A program made the position numbers and the translations under genes. A DNA stretch of 54,467 nt from JAAYBY01 sp964654125 (GTDB taxonomy: Bacteria > Bacillota > Clostridia > Saccharofermentanales > UBA5734). Below the pieces are notes generated by a model. The model was not told the DNA's origin. It did not search any database and saw only the letters and a list, made by a program, of their open reading frames with translations. Shown one piece after another: positions 41,333 to 50,147 of the stretch. The stretch spans positions 1 through 54,467 of the forward strand of contig CAZZGG010000006.1 in assembly GCA_964654125.1 (NCBI GenBank). The letters run 5' to 3'. Positions within the stretch are counted from its first letter, which is position 1, and each line of letters starts with the position of its first letter.

Positions 41333-42796
41333 ATGACAGACTGGCATGAGCTCAAAAAAGGAGCACGACTTTTTTTTGTCGGAATAGGCGGTATCAGCAT
41401 GAGCGGACTGGCGGCAATGGCTAGTTCAGCCGGCTATATTGTTGCAGGATCCGATCGTAATCCGGGTTATCATACTGAATTCTTGGCCCGCCAGGGCATC
41501 TTGATCTTTGCCGGCCACCAAGCAGACTGGATTGATAGTTTTAAGCCTGACCTGGTTATTCACACAGCAGCAGTCCATCAGGACAACCCGGAGCTGATCC
41601 GGGCGGGCCAGCTGGGTCTTCCTGTGCTTGACCGGGCCCGTTTCCTGGGCCAGTTGAACAGGCTCTTCCAAAAAGTCATTAATATTGCCGGCACACACGG
41701 CAAGACCACAACAACCGCTATTTGTGCTTTGATCATGCTTGCAGCAGGCCTGGACCCGGCAGTCCACCTGGGCGCTGAACTGCGCCAGTTTGGCGGCACG
41801 ATCAGGACCAGCCGCAGTAATGATCTGTTGATTTCTGAAGCCTGTGAATACATGAATAGTTACTTACAGTTTTATTCGACCACAGCAGCGATACTAAATA
41901 TAGAATACGATCATGTGGATTGCTTTGCTGACCTGGATGAAGTGATCAGCTCTTTTACCAGCTTTGCCAACCTGCTCAGCCCTGATGCCAGTTTAGTGCT
42001 GGCAACCGGTGATCCGGCCAGCGGACGCATGCTTGAAAATCTGCGAAAAATCAGGCAAGAGGCAGGAATTCCTTTACCTCAATTGATCGGCTTTGCTCTG
42101 GCAGATGAGACATATCATCTGCCAGAGGATGTGCAGCTGGCAGCCCTTTACGAAGTCCGGGCCCTCTCTTACGAGTCAGGCAAACCTCATTTTGAGATCT
42201 GGTACCAGAAGAAGTTTATTTGCCGGACCAGTCTGGGCATCGGTGGCCGCCACAATGTCAAAAATGCCATTGCTGCTGTGGCCTGCGCCCATGCCAACGG
42301 TGCTGATTTTGGCTCAGCTGCCAGGGTGTTGGCCGAGTTTCAAGGTGCCGAAGGTAGGTTCACTGATATAGGCACCTTCCAATCAGCCCGGGTCATTGCC
42401 GATTATGCCCACCATCCCGCAGCAGCCAAGCTGACTCTGGCTGGCGCCCGACTGCTGCCCCACCGGCAACTGCTGGTTGTCTTCGAACCCCTTACCTTCA
42501 GCCGGACCAAGGTATTGTTTGACGACTATGTGAATGCCTTAAAAGACAGCGAGCAGATCATTTTTGCTGAAATATACAGTGACCGGGAAATAGATCCAGG
42601 TGATATCAGCTCCAGGATGCTGGTTGATAGAATAAATCAACTGGGCGGGCGGGCCTGGTTTGGCCGGGATTTACCCGCCATCAAAGACTGGCTCAGCCAT
42701 AGAGCTGGCCCAGGTGACCTAATCCTGGTCATGGGCCCGGAAAACATCCGTAATTTCGCTGACAGCCTGACAGGCCGCAAAAGCCACCTGGACTAA
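41333..42796 (+). CDS. murC: UDP-N-acetylmuramate--L-alanine ligase
   Basis: 487 residues from the ATG at 41333 (GGATGGGA upstream). The N-terminal dinucleotide-like GIGGISMSGLA (17-27), ATP-binding GTHGKTTTTA near 120, SEACEYMNSYL in the Mg-binding region and YAHHPAA near 355 match the Clostridia MurC group. It joins L-alanine to UDP-MurNAc in the cytoplasm. It stands alone, convergent with ftsH. Mpl-like ligases are related, but the EACEY wording favours MurC. Confidence 0.93.
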   Translation: MTDWHELKKGARLFFVGIGGISMSGLAAMASSAGYIVAGSDRNPGYHTEFLARQGILIFAGHQADWIDSFKPDLVIHTAAVHQDNPELIRAGQLGLPVLDRARFLGQLNRLFQKVINIAGTHGKTTTTAICALIMLAAGLDPAVHLGAELRQFGGTIRTSRSNDLLISEACEYMNSYLQFYSTTAAILNIEYDHVDCFADLDEVISSFTSFANLLSPDASLVLATGDPASGRMLENLRKIRQEAGIPLPQLIGFALADETYHLPEDVQLAALYEVRALSYESGKPHFEIWYQKKFICRTSLGIGGRHNVKNAIAAVACAHANGADFGSAARVLAEFQGAEGRFTDIGTFQSARVIADYAHHPAAAKLTLAGARLLPHRQLLVVFEPLTFSRTKVLFDDYVNALKDSEQIIFAEIYSDREIDPGDISSRMLVDRINQLGGRAWFGRDLPAIKDWLSHRAGPGDLILVMGPENIRNFADSLTGRKSHLD

Positions 42797-42831
42797 TGGC
42801 TGCTCCAAAAAGCCAAGCATAACCTTGCACA

Positions 42832-42870
42832 AGCAAAGAGGCTGTCTCATCTTGAGACAGCCTCTTTGCT
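42832..42870. terminator. Bidirectional hairpin between murC and ftsH
   Basis: A perfect 18-bp stem (AGCAAAGAGGCTGTCTCA and complement) closes a three-base loop. No long U-run follows on either strand, but length and position between convergent genes support a shared terminator. Its base, AGCAAAGAG/CTCTTTGCT, is the same as in the rimP leader hairpin. Confidence 0.8.
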
Positions 42871-42889
42871 GTATAGGCTTTTATCATAC

Positions 42890-44860
42890 TTAATCAGCTT
42901 CCTGGTCTGGATCAGCTGCTGGCTCAGCAGTAGTTGCATCAGCCTGCTGCTCAAGCAGATCCTTACCCTCTGTCCCTGGCTCAATGGCAGTTGTTCCACT
43001 GGCAGATTCCACCTTGAGCGGCTTGTACTGGGGCAGAGCATACTGCTGGTAAATGGCTTCAAACTCATCACCATCAATTTTCTCTTTTTCCAGTAAGGTG
43101 GCTGCCAGGGCCTCAAGCAACTCCTTATTTTCCAACAGCAAACGTTCAACTTCACTATAGGCGTCATCAATGATAATCTTGACCTCATCGTCGATGATGC
43201 CAGCTAATTTTTCACTGTAGTTTTGCACATGGCCATAGTCCTTGCCCAGGAAGACTTCACCTTCACTGCCAAAAACAAGATTGCCCAGCTTATCACTCAT
43301 GCCATACTTGGTGATCATATCGCGGGCGATAGAGTTACTGCTTTGCAAGTCAGAAGATGCGCCCGTACTGATTTCACCAAAAATCATGTTTTCTGCTGCC
43401 CGCCCGCCCAGGGCAATCATGATCTGGGCGACCAGTTGGCTGCGGGTGGCATAATAAGTATCTTCATGCGGTTTATGGGCAGTATAACCGCCTGCAGCAC
43501 CGGCCGGTATAATAGAAACTCTTTCCACCTTATCTGTTTCCGACACCATTCGTAAAATAATTGCATGACCTGATTCATGATATGCTGTCAGGCGGCGTTC
43601 TTTTTCGCTGATAATCCGGCTTTTCTTTTCCGGTCCAATCATGATCTTGAAAACAGCTTCAGAAATATCCTCGTACAAGATGGTTTTAGCTGATTTACGG
43701 GCAGCCAGCAAGGCAGCCTCATTGAGCAGGTTAGCCAGATCAGCCCCGGTAAAGCCAGGTGTGATCTTGGCTATTTCCTTTAGATCAACCGTGGAATCAA
43801 GTGGCTTGTTGCGGGCATGGACCTTCAAGATTTCTTCCCTGCCCTTGATATCTGGGCGCATGACAGTGATACGGCGGTCAAAACGGCCCGGCCGCAATAA
43901 GGCGGGATCCAGAATATCCGGTCTGTTGGTAGCTGCCAGGACAATAACACCCTCATTAGGGCCAAAGCCGTCCATTTCAACCAGGAGCTGGTTTAAAGTT
44001 TGCTCTCTTTCATCGTGTCCGCCGCCCATGCCTGCCCCGCGATGACGGCCGACTGCATCTATTTCATCAATGAAGACGATACAGGGGGCATTCTTCTTGG
44101 CATTTTCAAACAGGTCACGCACCCTGGAGGCACCAACACCGACAAACATCTCAACAAAATCAGAACCGCTAATCGTATAAAAAGGCACACCTGCTTCACC
44201 GGCCACTGCTTTGGCCAGCAAGGTTTTTCCTGTTCCCGGTGAACCTACCAAAAGCAGACCTCGCGGAATTTTCGCACCCAGGTCAGCATACTTTTTCGGG
44301 TTTTTCAAAAAGTCGACAACTTCCTGCAGTTCTTCTTTTTCTTCATCTGCTCCAGCCACATCAGCAAAAGTTATCTTATTTTTGGCAGGATCATTGAGCT
44401 TGGCCCGGCTGCGGCCAAAACTCATGGCACTTTTGCCGTCGCCGGCCTGGCGCGAATAAGTGAACCAGATAAAGGCACCCATACCGATCACCATGACCAG
44501 AATCAGGATTATATTGAGCCAGCTGGTGATATCAGTCGGTTCATTATAATCATAACTTTGTATTTTACCGGACTCTTTGGCATCAACCAGGATCTTTTGA
44601 AAATCCTCCATCCAGAGCGGTGAGATTGGTTTGCTGATTGAGCGGGCAGTTGTTGTATCGGTTTTGCTGTAACGGATTTCAACATTATAACCAGTCACTA
44701 TGACTTCACTAACCTTGCCGCTTTGGATCTCATCTGTCAGTTCAGACAGGGAAATCTGGTCGGGTCGTGTCACACGCGACATGAAAAATGACAAAAAAAC
44801 AATCACTGCCAGCAGGATGACATAAAAGGACATCCCGCCCATGGCTTTTTTCGGTTTCAT
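42890..44860 (-). CDS. ftsH: ATP-dependent zinc metalloprotease FtsH
   Basis: 656 residues. Two membrane helices (about 9-25 and 112-132) flank a short extracytoplasmic part. The AAA+ domain has GSPGTGKTLLAKA (near 207), VFIDEIDAVG and the SRH arginines; the zinc site is HESGH. The Glu/Ala-rich C-terminus is unstructured. It degrades membrane and regulatory proteins. Its start overlaps hpt by four bases (ATGA), the classic tilS-hpt-ftsH order. Confidence 0.98.
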   Translation of the reverse strand: MKPKKAMGGMSFYVILLAVIVFLSFFMSRVTRPDQISLSELTDEIQSGKVSEVIVTGYNVEIRYSKTDTTTARSISKPISPLWMEDFQKILVDAKESGKIQSYDYNEPTDITSWLNIILILVMVIGMGAFIWFTYSRQAGDGKSAMSFGRSRAKLNDPAKNKITFADVAGADEEKEELQEVVDFLKNPKKYADLGAKIPRGLLLVGSPGTGKTLLAKAVAGEAGVPFYTISGSDFVEMFVGVGASRVRDLFENAKKNAPCIVFIDEIDAVGRHRGAGMGGGHDEREQTLNQLLVEMDGFGPNEGVIVLAATNRPDILDPALLRPGRFDRRITVMRPDIKGREEILKVHARNKPLDSTVDLKEIAKITPGFTGADLANLLNEAALLAARKSAKTILYEDISEAVFKIMIGPEKKSRIISEKERRLTAYHESGHAIILRMVSETDKVERVSIIPAGAAGGYTAHKPHEDTYYATRSQLVAQIMIALGGRAAENMIFGEISTGASSDLQSSNSIARDMITKYGMSDKLGNLVFGSEGEVFLGKDYGHVQNYSEKLAGIIDDEVKIIIDDAYSEVERLLLENKELLEALAATLLEKEKIDGDEFEAIYQQYALPQYKPLKVESASGTTAIEPGTEGKDLLEQQADATTAEPAADPDQEAD

Positions 44861-45402
44861 CTTGATCCCCCCTGACCGGTATCACCTAAGATAGCTATAT
44901 CCGGCAGATTTCTATAGCGGCCGTCATAGTCGAGCCCATAGCCAACAATAAATTCATCTGGTATCTGCATGCCGACATACTCAACAGCCACTGCCACTTT
45001 CCTGCGTTCAGGTTTATCAAAAGCTGTACAAAGGGCCATGCTGGCTGGCTTTCTAGTCCCCAGCAACTGACGCAGATGGTTGAGGGTCAAGCCTGAATCA
45101 ACAATATCTTCAACTATGATCAGGTGCTTGCCCTGAATATCCATATCAATATCATTATTAATTCTGACAATACCGGAAGAGCTGGTGCCACTGCCATAAC
45201 TGGAAACAGAGATGAAGTCAATCTGGCAGGGGATTGTCAGGTGGCGGGCCAGATCTGCCATGAAGACAAAAGCGCCCTTGAGCACTCCAACCAGCACCAC
45301 TTCCTTGCCAGCATAATCTTCTGAGATCTGCTGGCCCAGCCGGGCACACATGGCCGCAATTTCCTCACGGCTGATTAGTATTTCTTTTATGTATTTTGTC
45401 AT
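44857..45402 (-). CDS. hpt: Hypoxanthine phosphoribosyltransferase
   Basis: 181 residues. The PRPP-binding motif is VLIVEDIVDSGLTL-like (LIIVEDIVDSG near 96-106), with a flexible-loop SSYGSGT segment. It salvages hypoxanthine and guanine. It begins 83 bases after the tilS stop, with GAGGAGG upstream. Confidence 0.96.
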   Translation of the reverse strand: MTKYIKEILISREEIAAMCARLGQQISEDYAGKEVVLVGVLKGAFVFMADLARHLTIPCQIDFISVSSYGSGTSSSGIVRINNDIDMDIQGKHLIIVEDIVDSGLTLNHLRQLLGTRKPASMALCTAFDKPERRKVAVAVEYVGMQIPDEFIVGYGLDYDGRYRNLPDIAILGDTGQGGSR

Positions 45403-45485
45403 CAGTTCACGAGCCTCCTCAAAGTGGCTAAACTGTATTTTACCTGATCTTGGCCACCTTAGCCAGTTCGCTTGTTACTCTTTTT

Positions 45486-46904
45486 TTACAGGTCGATCAG
45501 CTGAAGCCGGATTATTCTGCCCTGGTCCTGGCCTGGTCGGGCCAGATAGGCTGCACCTGCCGCCAGGCCGGGCAGCCAGACAATATCATGGCCTTGGGCC
45601 AGAAGCAGCAGGTCCTGGCGCCGGCTGGCTGGAATCGCCCTCTCCTGGAAGAACTTTTTCAAGCTCTTGCTGCCACTTTTTTCATGCGGCCTGATCCTGT
45701 CACCAGGCAGCCGGCGGCGTATGACAGATCCTTGAATCTGATCATAGCGGAAATACTCCATTGCGCCATTATATATGATCTCATCCTCATTCTCAATGAA
45801 TTCTGCCAATATCTGAAAATTAAGGCAGTCGGTAAGTCCCGGCAGCGCCAGCTTATACTCTGTCTTGTCAGCCTTGCCTTTGCCTGGCCCGGGCCTGGTC
45901 TTAATCCGGATCAGCCCGTAATCAAAGCAGATCCTTTGTTGACGGGGTAAATCCAAGCTCTGGCCTGTTTTGGCCCCAGCCAGCCAGGTCATTATATTAT
46001 GGATATGCACCTGGCCCAGATCCTGGCCGCCCGGGTTAGCATCCTGCCAAAAAAGACGCAAAACACGATTGGCTATGGCCGGGTGGCAAGCAAGCAGTAA
46101 CTCGGCAAGAAGCGCATCACCCTGGCGGCAGTTTTGATAGGCTGTGCTTGTCTTTTCTTCCAGATAAGAGCGGTCCAGGGTCAGATTGTCAGCAGCCCGG
46201 GCCAGCAAGGGAGCCGGGTCATAGCCCAATGCCTCCTGCCAGGCTGGTAAAACCTGATGACGGATTTTATTGCGGATGGTGAAAAGTTCATCGTTGGTCT
46301 TATCATGGCACCAGGCCATATGGCGATTTCTCAACCAGGCTTCTATGGCCGGCCTGCGACAGCCCAGCAAGGGCCTGACCAGGCAGCCGTCTTTTGCCCG
46401 CATGCCGCTCAGCCCGTCCAGGCCACTGCCCCGGCCCAGGTGGAGCAAGAGGCTTTCAGCCTGGTCATCCAGATGGTGGGCCAGGGCAACCAGTACGGGC
46501 ATGTTATGTTCTTTTTCCAGCTGAGCAGCCATCTGAAAATAGAGCTGGCGGCGCAGATCACGGCCGGCTTCTTCCAGGCCAATCCGCCTTTGCCGGGCTG
46601 TTTTTTCTGTGTCAACCGGCCGGCTGTAGAACTTAATACCCAAACGCCGGCACTGGTCGGCCACAAATGCTTCTTCCTGGTCAGCCGTGGCACCACGCAG
46701 ACCATGGTTGATGTGCAGGCAGTGCAGGACAAAGGATAATTCTTTTTCTAACTCAGCCAGAATCAGCAGCATGGCCAGTGAGTCCGCCCCACCGGAAACA
46801 GCAGCCAGGATAAGGCTGCCGGCCGGCAGCAGGTTTTTTGCCAGGGCCTGCTGCCTGACTTGCTCAAAAAGATCAGCTGTGCTGTTTTGCATAAGGCCTG
46901 TCAT
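45486..46904 (-). CDS. tilS: tRNA(Ile)-lysidine synthase
   Basis: 472 residues. The PP-loop SGGADS (about 36-41) and the HHLDDQAES motif (about 142-150) mark the N-type ATP pyrophosphatase domain; a TilS substrate-binding domain and a C-terminal domain with RLPGDRI follow. It changes C34 of the AUA-reading tRNA to lysidine. The start overlaps the dnaB stop (ATGA). Confidence 0.96.
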   Translation of the reverse strand: MTGLMQNSTADLFEQVRQQALAKNLLPAGSLILAAVSGGADSLAMLLILAELEKELSFVLHCLHINHGLRGATADQEEAFVADQCRRLGIKFYSRPVDTEKTARQRRIGLEEAGRDLRRQLYFQMAAQLEKEHNMPVLVALAHHLDDQAESLLLHLGRGSGLDGLSGMRAKDGCLVRPLLGCRRPAIEAWLRNRHMAWCHDKTNDELFTIRNKIRHQVLPAWQEALGYDPAPLLARAADNLTLDRSYLEEKTSTAYQNCRQGDALLAELLLACHPAIANRVLRLFWQDANPGGQDLGQVHIHNIMTWLAGAKTGQSLDLPRQQRICFDYGLIRIKTRPGPGKGKADKTEYKLALPGLTDCLNFQILAEFIENEDEIIYNGAMEYFRYDQIQGSVIRRRLPGDRIRPHEKSGSKSLKKFFQERAIPASRRQDLLLLAQGHDIVWLPGLAAGAAYLARPGQDQGRIIRLQLIDL

Positions 46905-48286
46905 GCAGTGTAAGGCGGTGGCTGGTCTGGGATGCGCCCGTCATCCGTTTCAAAGAACAAGGTGTACCTAGGCCACCAGCCTAGTTTAATGGTACCTGTC
47001 TCACCTTGCCTGTTTTTAGCGATGATGACCTCTGCCTCTTCAGTGTCTTTGGGGGTCTGGTCGGTGGCATAATATTGCTCCCGGTATAAAAAGATGACCA
47101 CATCAGCATCTTGTTCAATCGCACCTGAATCACGCAGGTCAGAAAGAAGGGGTTTTTTGTCTGATCGCGCCTCACAGGCCCGGCTCAGCTGAGACAGTGC
47201 AATCACAGGCACGGACAGCTCCCTGGCCATTATTTTCAAGGTTCGGGATATTTCCGAGATTTCCTGTTGCCGGCTTTCTGAGCGGCCCTGGCCTGAACTC
47301 ATCAGTTGCAGATAATCAACAATGATCAGGCCGAGTTTGTTTTCCATTTTAAGCTGACGGCATTTGGCCATCATTTCCATTACACCGGTCCCGGAACGGT
47401 CATCAATAAAGATTGGTGCACTGTAAAGAGGCGGCAGGGCTCGGGCGATCTTGTCCCAGTCATCCTGCTGCAGATCACCAGTGTTGAGCAAACGGGCATT
47501 AACCAGAGCCTGGCTGCTGAGCATCCTATTGCTGACTTCCTCTTTGGACATCTCCAAACTGAAAACAGCTGCCGGCACCTGGTAGAGTGTGGCCGCCTTC
47601 TGGGCAATATTTAAGGCAAAGGCTGATTTACCCATAGCTGGCCGGGCTGCGACAATAATGAGGCCGCCTGGCCTGAGACCTCCTAATTTTTGGTCCAGCT
47701 GATAGTAACCGGTCAGAACCGACTTCTGACGCGGTTTTCCTTTAGCCAGGGCAGCCAGCTCATTGACTGTGCGGCTGATAATATCCTTGAGACTTTCAAA
47801 GCCGCTGGCATCACGGTTCTCCCTGATCTCATAGATGCGCCGGGCCGCAACATCAAGCAGGACATCGGCATCATCCGGATCGCTGTAACAGAGGCCGGTG
47901 ATCTCCTGCATGGTTGTGATAAGGCGGCGCAGGATGGATTTTTGCCGGACCAGGTCAGCATAGTGGGCGGCATTAGCCACCAGGGGTGCAGCATCGGGCA
48001 AGGTGCTGATATAGGCCAGGCCACCGGCTTGTTCCAACTGGCCTCTGCTTTGCAAAAAATCAGTGACTGTGATTATGTCAACCGGCTTGCTGTCTTTGGT
48101 CAGCTCAACAATAGCCTCGTAGATCAAGCGGTGGCGCGGGCTGTACATATCCTCCGGTTTGAGTGCGGCAAGCACGGCAGCCAGGGGTTTTTCACCCGAC
48201 ATGGCACAACCCAGCACAGACTGTTCCGTCTGCTGGTTATTGGGCATTATTTTAGCCAGGGCAGCTCTGTTTTGCTCATCAGACAT
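46901..48286 (-). CDS. dnaB: Replicative DNA helicase DnaB
   Basis: 461 residues from the ATG at 48286, with AAGGAG upstream. The N-terminal domain (about 15-125) and the RecA-like domain with ARPAMGKSAFALN (Walker A, near 210) and LIIVDYLQLM are normal; no intein is present. It unwinds DNA at the replication fork. The start is ten bases after rplI. Confidence 0.98.
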   Translation of the reverse strand: MSDEQNRAALAKIMPNNQQTEQSVLGCAMSGEKPLAAVLAALKPEDMYSPRHRLIYEAIVELTKDSKPVDIITVTDFLQSRGQLEQAGGLAYISTLPDAAPLVANAAHYADLVRQKSILRRLITTMQEITGLCYSDPDDADVLLDVAARRIYEIRENRDASGFESLKDIISRTVNELAALAKGKPRQKSVLTGYYQLDQKLGGLRPGGLIIVAARPAMGKSAFALNIAQKAATLYQVPAAVFSLEMSKEEVSNRMLSSQALVNARLLNTGDLQQDDWDKIARALPPLYSAPIFIDDRSGTGVMEMMAKCRQLKMENKLGLIIVDYLQLMSSGQGRSESRQQEISEISRTLKIMARELSVPVIALSQLSRACEARSDKKPLLSDLRDSGAIEQDADVVIFLYREQYYATDQTPKDTEEAEVIIAKNRQGETGTIKLGWWPRYTLFFETDDGRIPDQPPPYTA

Positions 48287-48296
48287 GAAAAGCTCC

Positions 48297-48743
48297 TTAT
48301 TCAGCTGCAATCAGGTGGATCTTGACTTTGACATTGACCTCAGTGTGCAGCCTTATCTCAACTCCATATTCACCCAGGGTGCGGATGGAGCCATCAATCT
48401 GGACGCCACGCCGGTCAATCTTGTAGCCTTCCTTGGCCAGAGCATCGGCGATGTCCATGGCAGTCAAAGAGCCATAAAGGCGACCGGCTTCACCACTTTT
48501 CATCGGGATGGTGAAAACCTGGCCTTCAATCTGGGCTGCAATTGCCCGGGCCTGCTCCAGTTCCCGTTCTTGTTTTTTCTTTTCTGCCCCTTTTCTGGTT
48601 TTGACCACATTTAAATTAGCAGGAGTCGCTTCCAGAGCCAGCTGTTGCCGGAACAAAAAATTGCGGGCGTAACCGGCACTGACTTCAACAATATCATCCG
48701 GCTTGCCCAGGCCCTTGACTTCCTTAAGTAAGATAACTTTCAT
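48297..48743 (-). CDS. rplI: 50S ribosomal protein L9
   Basis: 148 residues, two-domain form. The N-terminal MKVILLKEVKGLGKPDDIVEV and the GYARNFL motif precede the long central helix and a C-terminal RNA-binding domain. It lies after the rpsR terminator and in front of dnaB. No separate promoter was identified in the 107 bases between the terminator and its start, although an AT-rich segment lies there. Confidence 0.98.
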   Translation of the reverse strand: MKVILLKEVKGLGKPDDIVEVSAGYARNFLFRQQLALEATPANLNVVKTRKGAEKKKQERELEQARAIAAQIEGQVFTIPMKSGEAGRLYGSLTAMDIADALAKEGYKIDRRGVQIDGSIRTLGEYGVEIRLHTEVNVKVKIHLIAAE

Positions 48744-48850
48744 ATATGACCTCCCCGGCCATGCTAGGCCCTGTCAATTGGTGAATAGTGTTAATATTGT
48801 TAATATTGTAACATAAACCGGGCCTGACCAGATGTTTGGACCGGCCGGTC

Positions 48851-48889
48851 AAAAAAACCGCGGGCCAAATCGGTTCGAGCCGCGGTTTT
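48851..48889 (-). terminator. Terminator after rpsF-ssb-rpsR
   Basis: AAAACCGCGG and CCGCGGTTTT arms with a 16-base loop, followed by further U residues to give a seven-U run. It separates the ribosomal operon from rplI-dnaB. Confidence 0.88.
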
Positions 48890-48929
48890 CTTATTAATCT
48901 AGCCTGCCCAATGCAGGTTATAACCGGTT

Positions 48930-49208
48930 TTATTCGCCGGTAAAAGGTAAAAGCGCGATATGCCGGGCGCGTTTTACTGCTATGGTCATTTCTCTTTGGT
49001 GGCGAGCACAATTGCCTGACATCCTTTTGGGCAGTATTTTACCGCGCTCAGAAATAAATTTCCGCAGTCTTGCCGTATCTTTATAATCGATCATTTCGAC
49101 TTTGTCGGCACAAAACGCACATACTTTCCTTCTGGAACGCCTGTGGCGCATTGGCCGGCCGCCATCGCGGCTGTCGCCTCTACCACCACCACGTCTCATC
49201 TCTGCCAT
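48930..49208 (-). CDS. rpsR: 30S ribosomal protein S18
   Basis: 92 residues, with a glycine/arginine-rich N-terminal extension of about 25 residues before the conserved KVCAFC. Zinc-type cysteines at CAFC plus NCARHQ suggest the C+ form. S18 pairs with S6 on the 30S platform. It follows ssb by 32 bases. Confidence 0.98.
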   Translation of the reverse strand: MAEMRRGGGRGDSRDGGRPMRHRRSRRKVCAFCADKVEMIDYKDTARLRKFISERGKILPKRMSGNCARHQREMTIAVKRARHIALLPFTGE

Positions 49209-49240
49209 GGTTTATTCTCCTTTTCCTTATATTCTAATTC

Positions 49241-49672
49241 TTAAATATCAAAAGGCAATGCTGTGTCATCATCAGGGCCAGGGAAAAATCCATCACCGGC
49301 TGCTGGTCGATCAGCAGCACCTGTCTGCCTGGCCGGCTCATTACTGTCAGCAGTGGATTTACTGTCAGCAAAATGGATCTCATCAGCTATTACTTCTGTT
49401 GCATAATGACGCTTGCCTTCCTGGTCGTCCCAGTTTCTGGTCTGGATTGAACCAACAACGGCCATGCGTGACCCTTTGCGAAAGTATCTACTGGCGAATT
49501 CCGCCTGCTGACGCCAGGCCACCACAGGAATAAAGTCAGCCTGCCGTTCGCCACTGGCATTTTTAAAACGGCGGTCAACAGCCAGGGTGAAAGAACACAC
49601 TGGGATCTGGTTGCCTGTCATACGCAGCTCGGGATCGCGGGTCAATCTGCCCATTAAGATAGCTTTATTCAT
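49241..49672 (-). CDS. ssb: Single-stranded DNA-binding protein
   Basis: 143 residues. OB-fold of about 105 residues from MNKAILMGRLTRDPELR, then a disordered Ala/Asp stretch and an acidic tip (DDDTALPFDI) that recruits partners. It sits between rpsF and rpsR, the standard order. Confidence 0.98.
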   Translation of the reverse strand: MNKAILMGRLTRDPELRMTGNQIPVCSFTLAVDRRFKNASGERQADFIPVVAWRQQAEFASRYFRKGSRMAVVGSIQTRNWDDQEGKRHYATEVIADEIHFADSKSTADSNEPARQTGAADRPAAGDGFFPGPDDDTALPFDI

Positions 49673-49697
49673 AACTCTTGCCTTTCTGACTGTCTGT

Positions 49698-49985
49698 TCA
49701 GTCGTCTGTGCGGATGACCAGATACCGCAGGACGCCTTCAGTTATCTTAAGTACACGTTCAAGCTCCCGGGGAAATTCTGGATCTGCTGTGAAATCAATC
49801 AGAACGTAAAAACCTTCTTTGCGGTCATCAATTTCATAGGCCAGCCGGCGCTGTCCCCAGACATCGATGTTTTCTATTGTTCCACCTGATTCGATAAGAG
49901 TCTTGATACGCTCATTGGTTGCATTAACTGCATCTTCTCCGCTGGTCGGATCAAGAATATAGATAACTTCGTATTTCCTAGTCAA
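49698..49985 (-). CDS. rpsF: 30S ribosomal protein S6
   Basis: 95 residues. The protein reads TRKYEVIYILDPT from a TTG start at 49985; an ATG four bases upstream opens another frame that stops after three codons. The strong AGGAGG site serves both. The RRLAYEIDDRKEGFYVLIDF core is typical. First gene of rpsF-ssb-rpsR. Confidence 0.96.
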   Translation of the reverse strand: MTRKYEVIYILDPTSGEDAVNATNERIKTLIESGGTIENIDVWGQRRLAYEIDDRKEGFYVLIDFTADPEFPRELERVLKITEGVLRYLVIRTDD

Positions 49986-50011
49986 TCATTTCACCTCCTC
50001 CTGGACTAACG

Positions 50012-50060
50012 GCTCTGCCTGAGACAGAGCGAGGAATACAACTGCTGTGTAAAAACAGCA
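50012..50060 (-). promoter_or_regulatory. Structured leader of rpsF
   Basis: Two hairpins: TGCTGT/ACAGCA (50043-50060) and GCTCTG/CAGAGC (50012-50030), followed by CCGTTAG. The place matches S6:S18 leader regulators, but the consensus was not tested. Confidence 0.45.
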
Positions 50061-50066
50061 CTGTCG

Positions 50067-50095
50067 ACTATATCATGGCATTAATGATCCGTCAA
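50067..50095 (-). promoter_or_regulatory. rpsF-ssb-rpsR promoter
   Basis: TTGACG (50090-50095), 17 bases, TATAGT (50067-50072), TG at the extended position. Confidence 0.8.
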
Positions 50096-50147
50096 GCGCG
50101 TTTTCCCAACAAATCAGGCTCCGCTTAAGCGTACAACAGCCGCTTTT

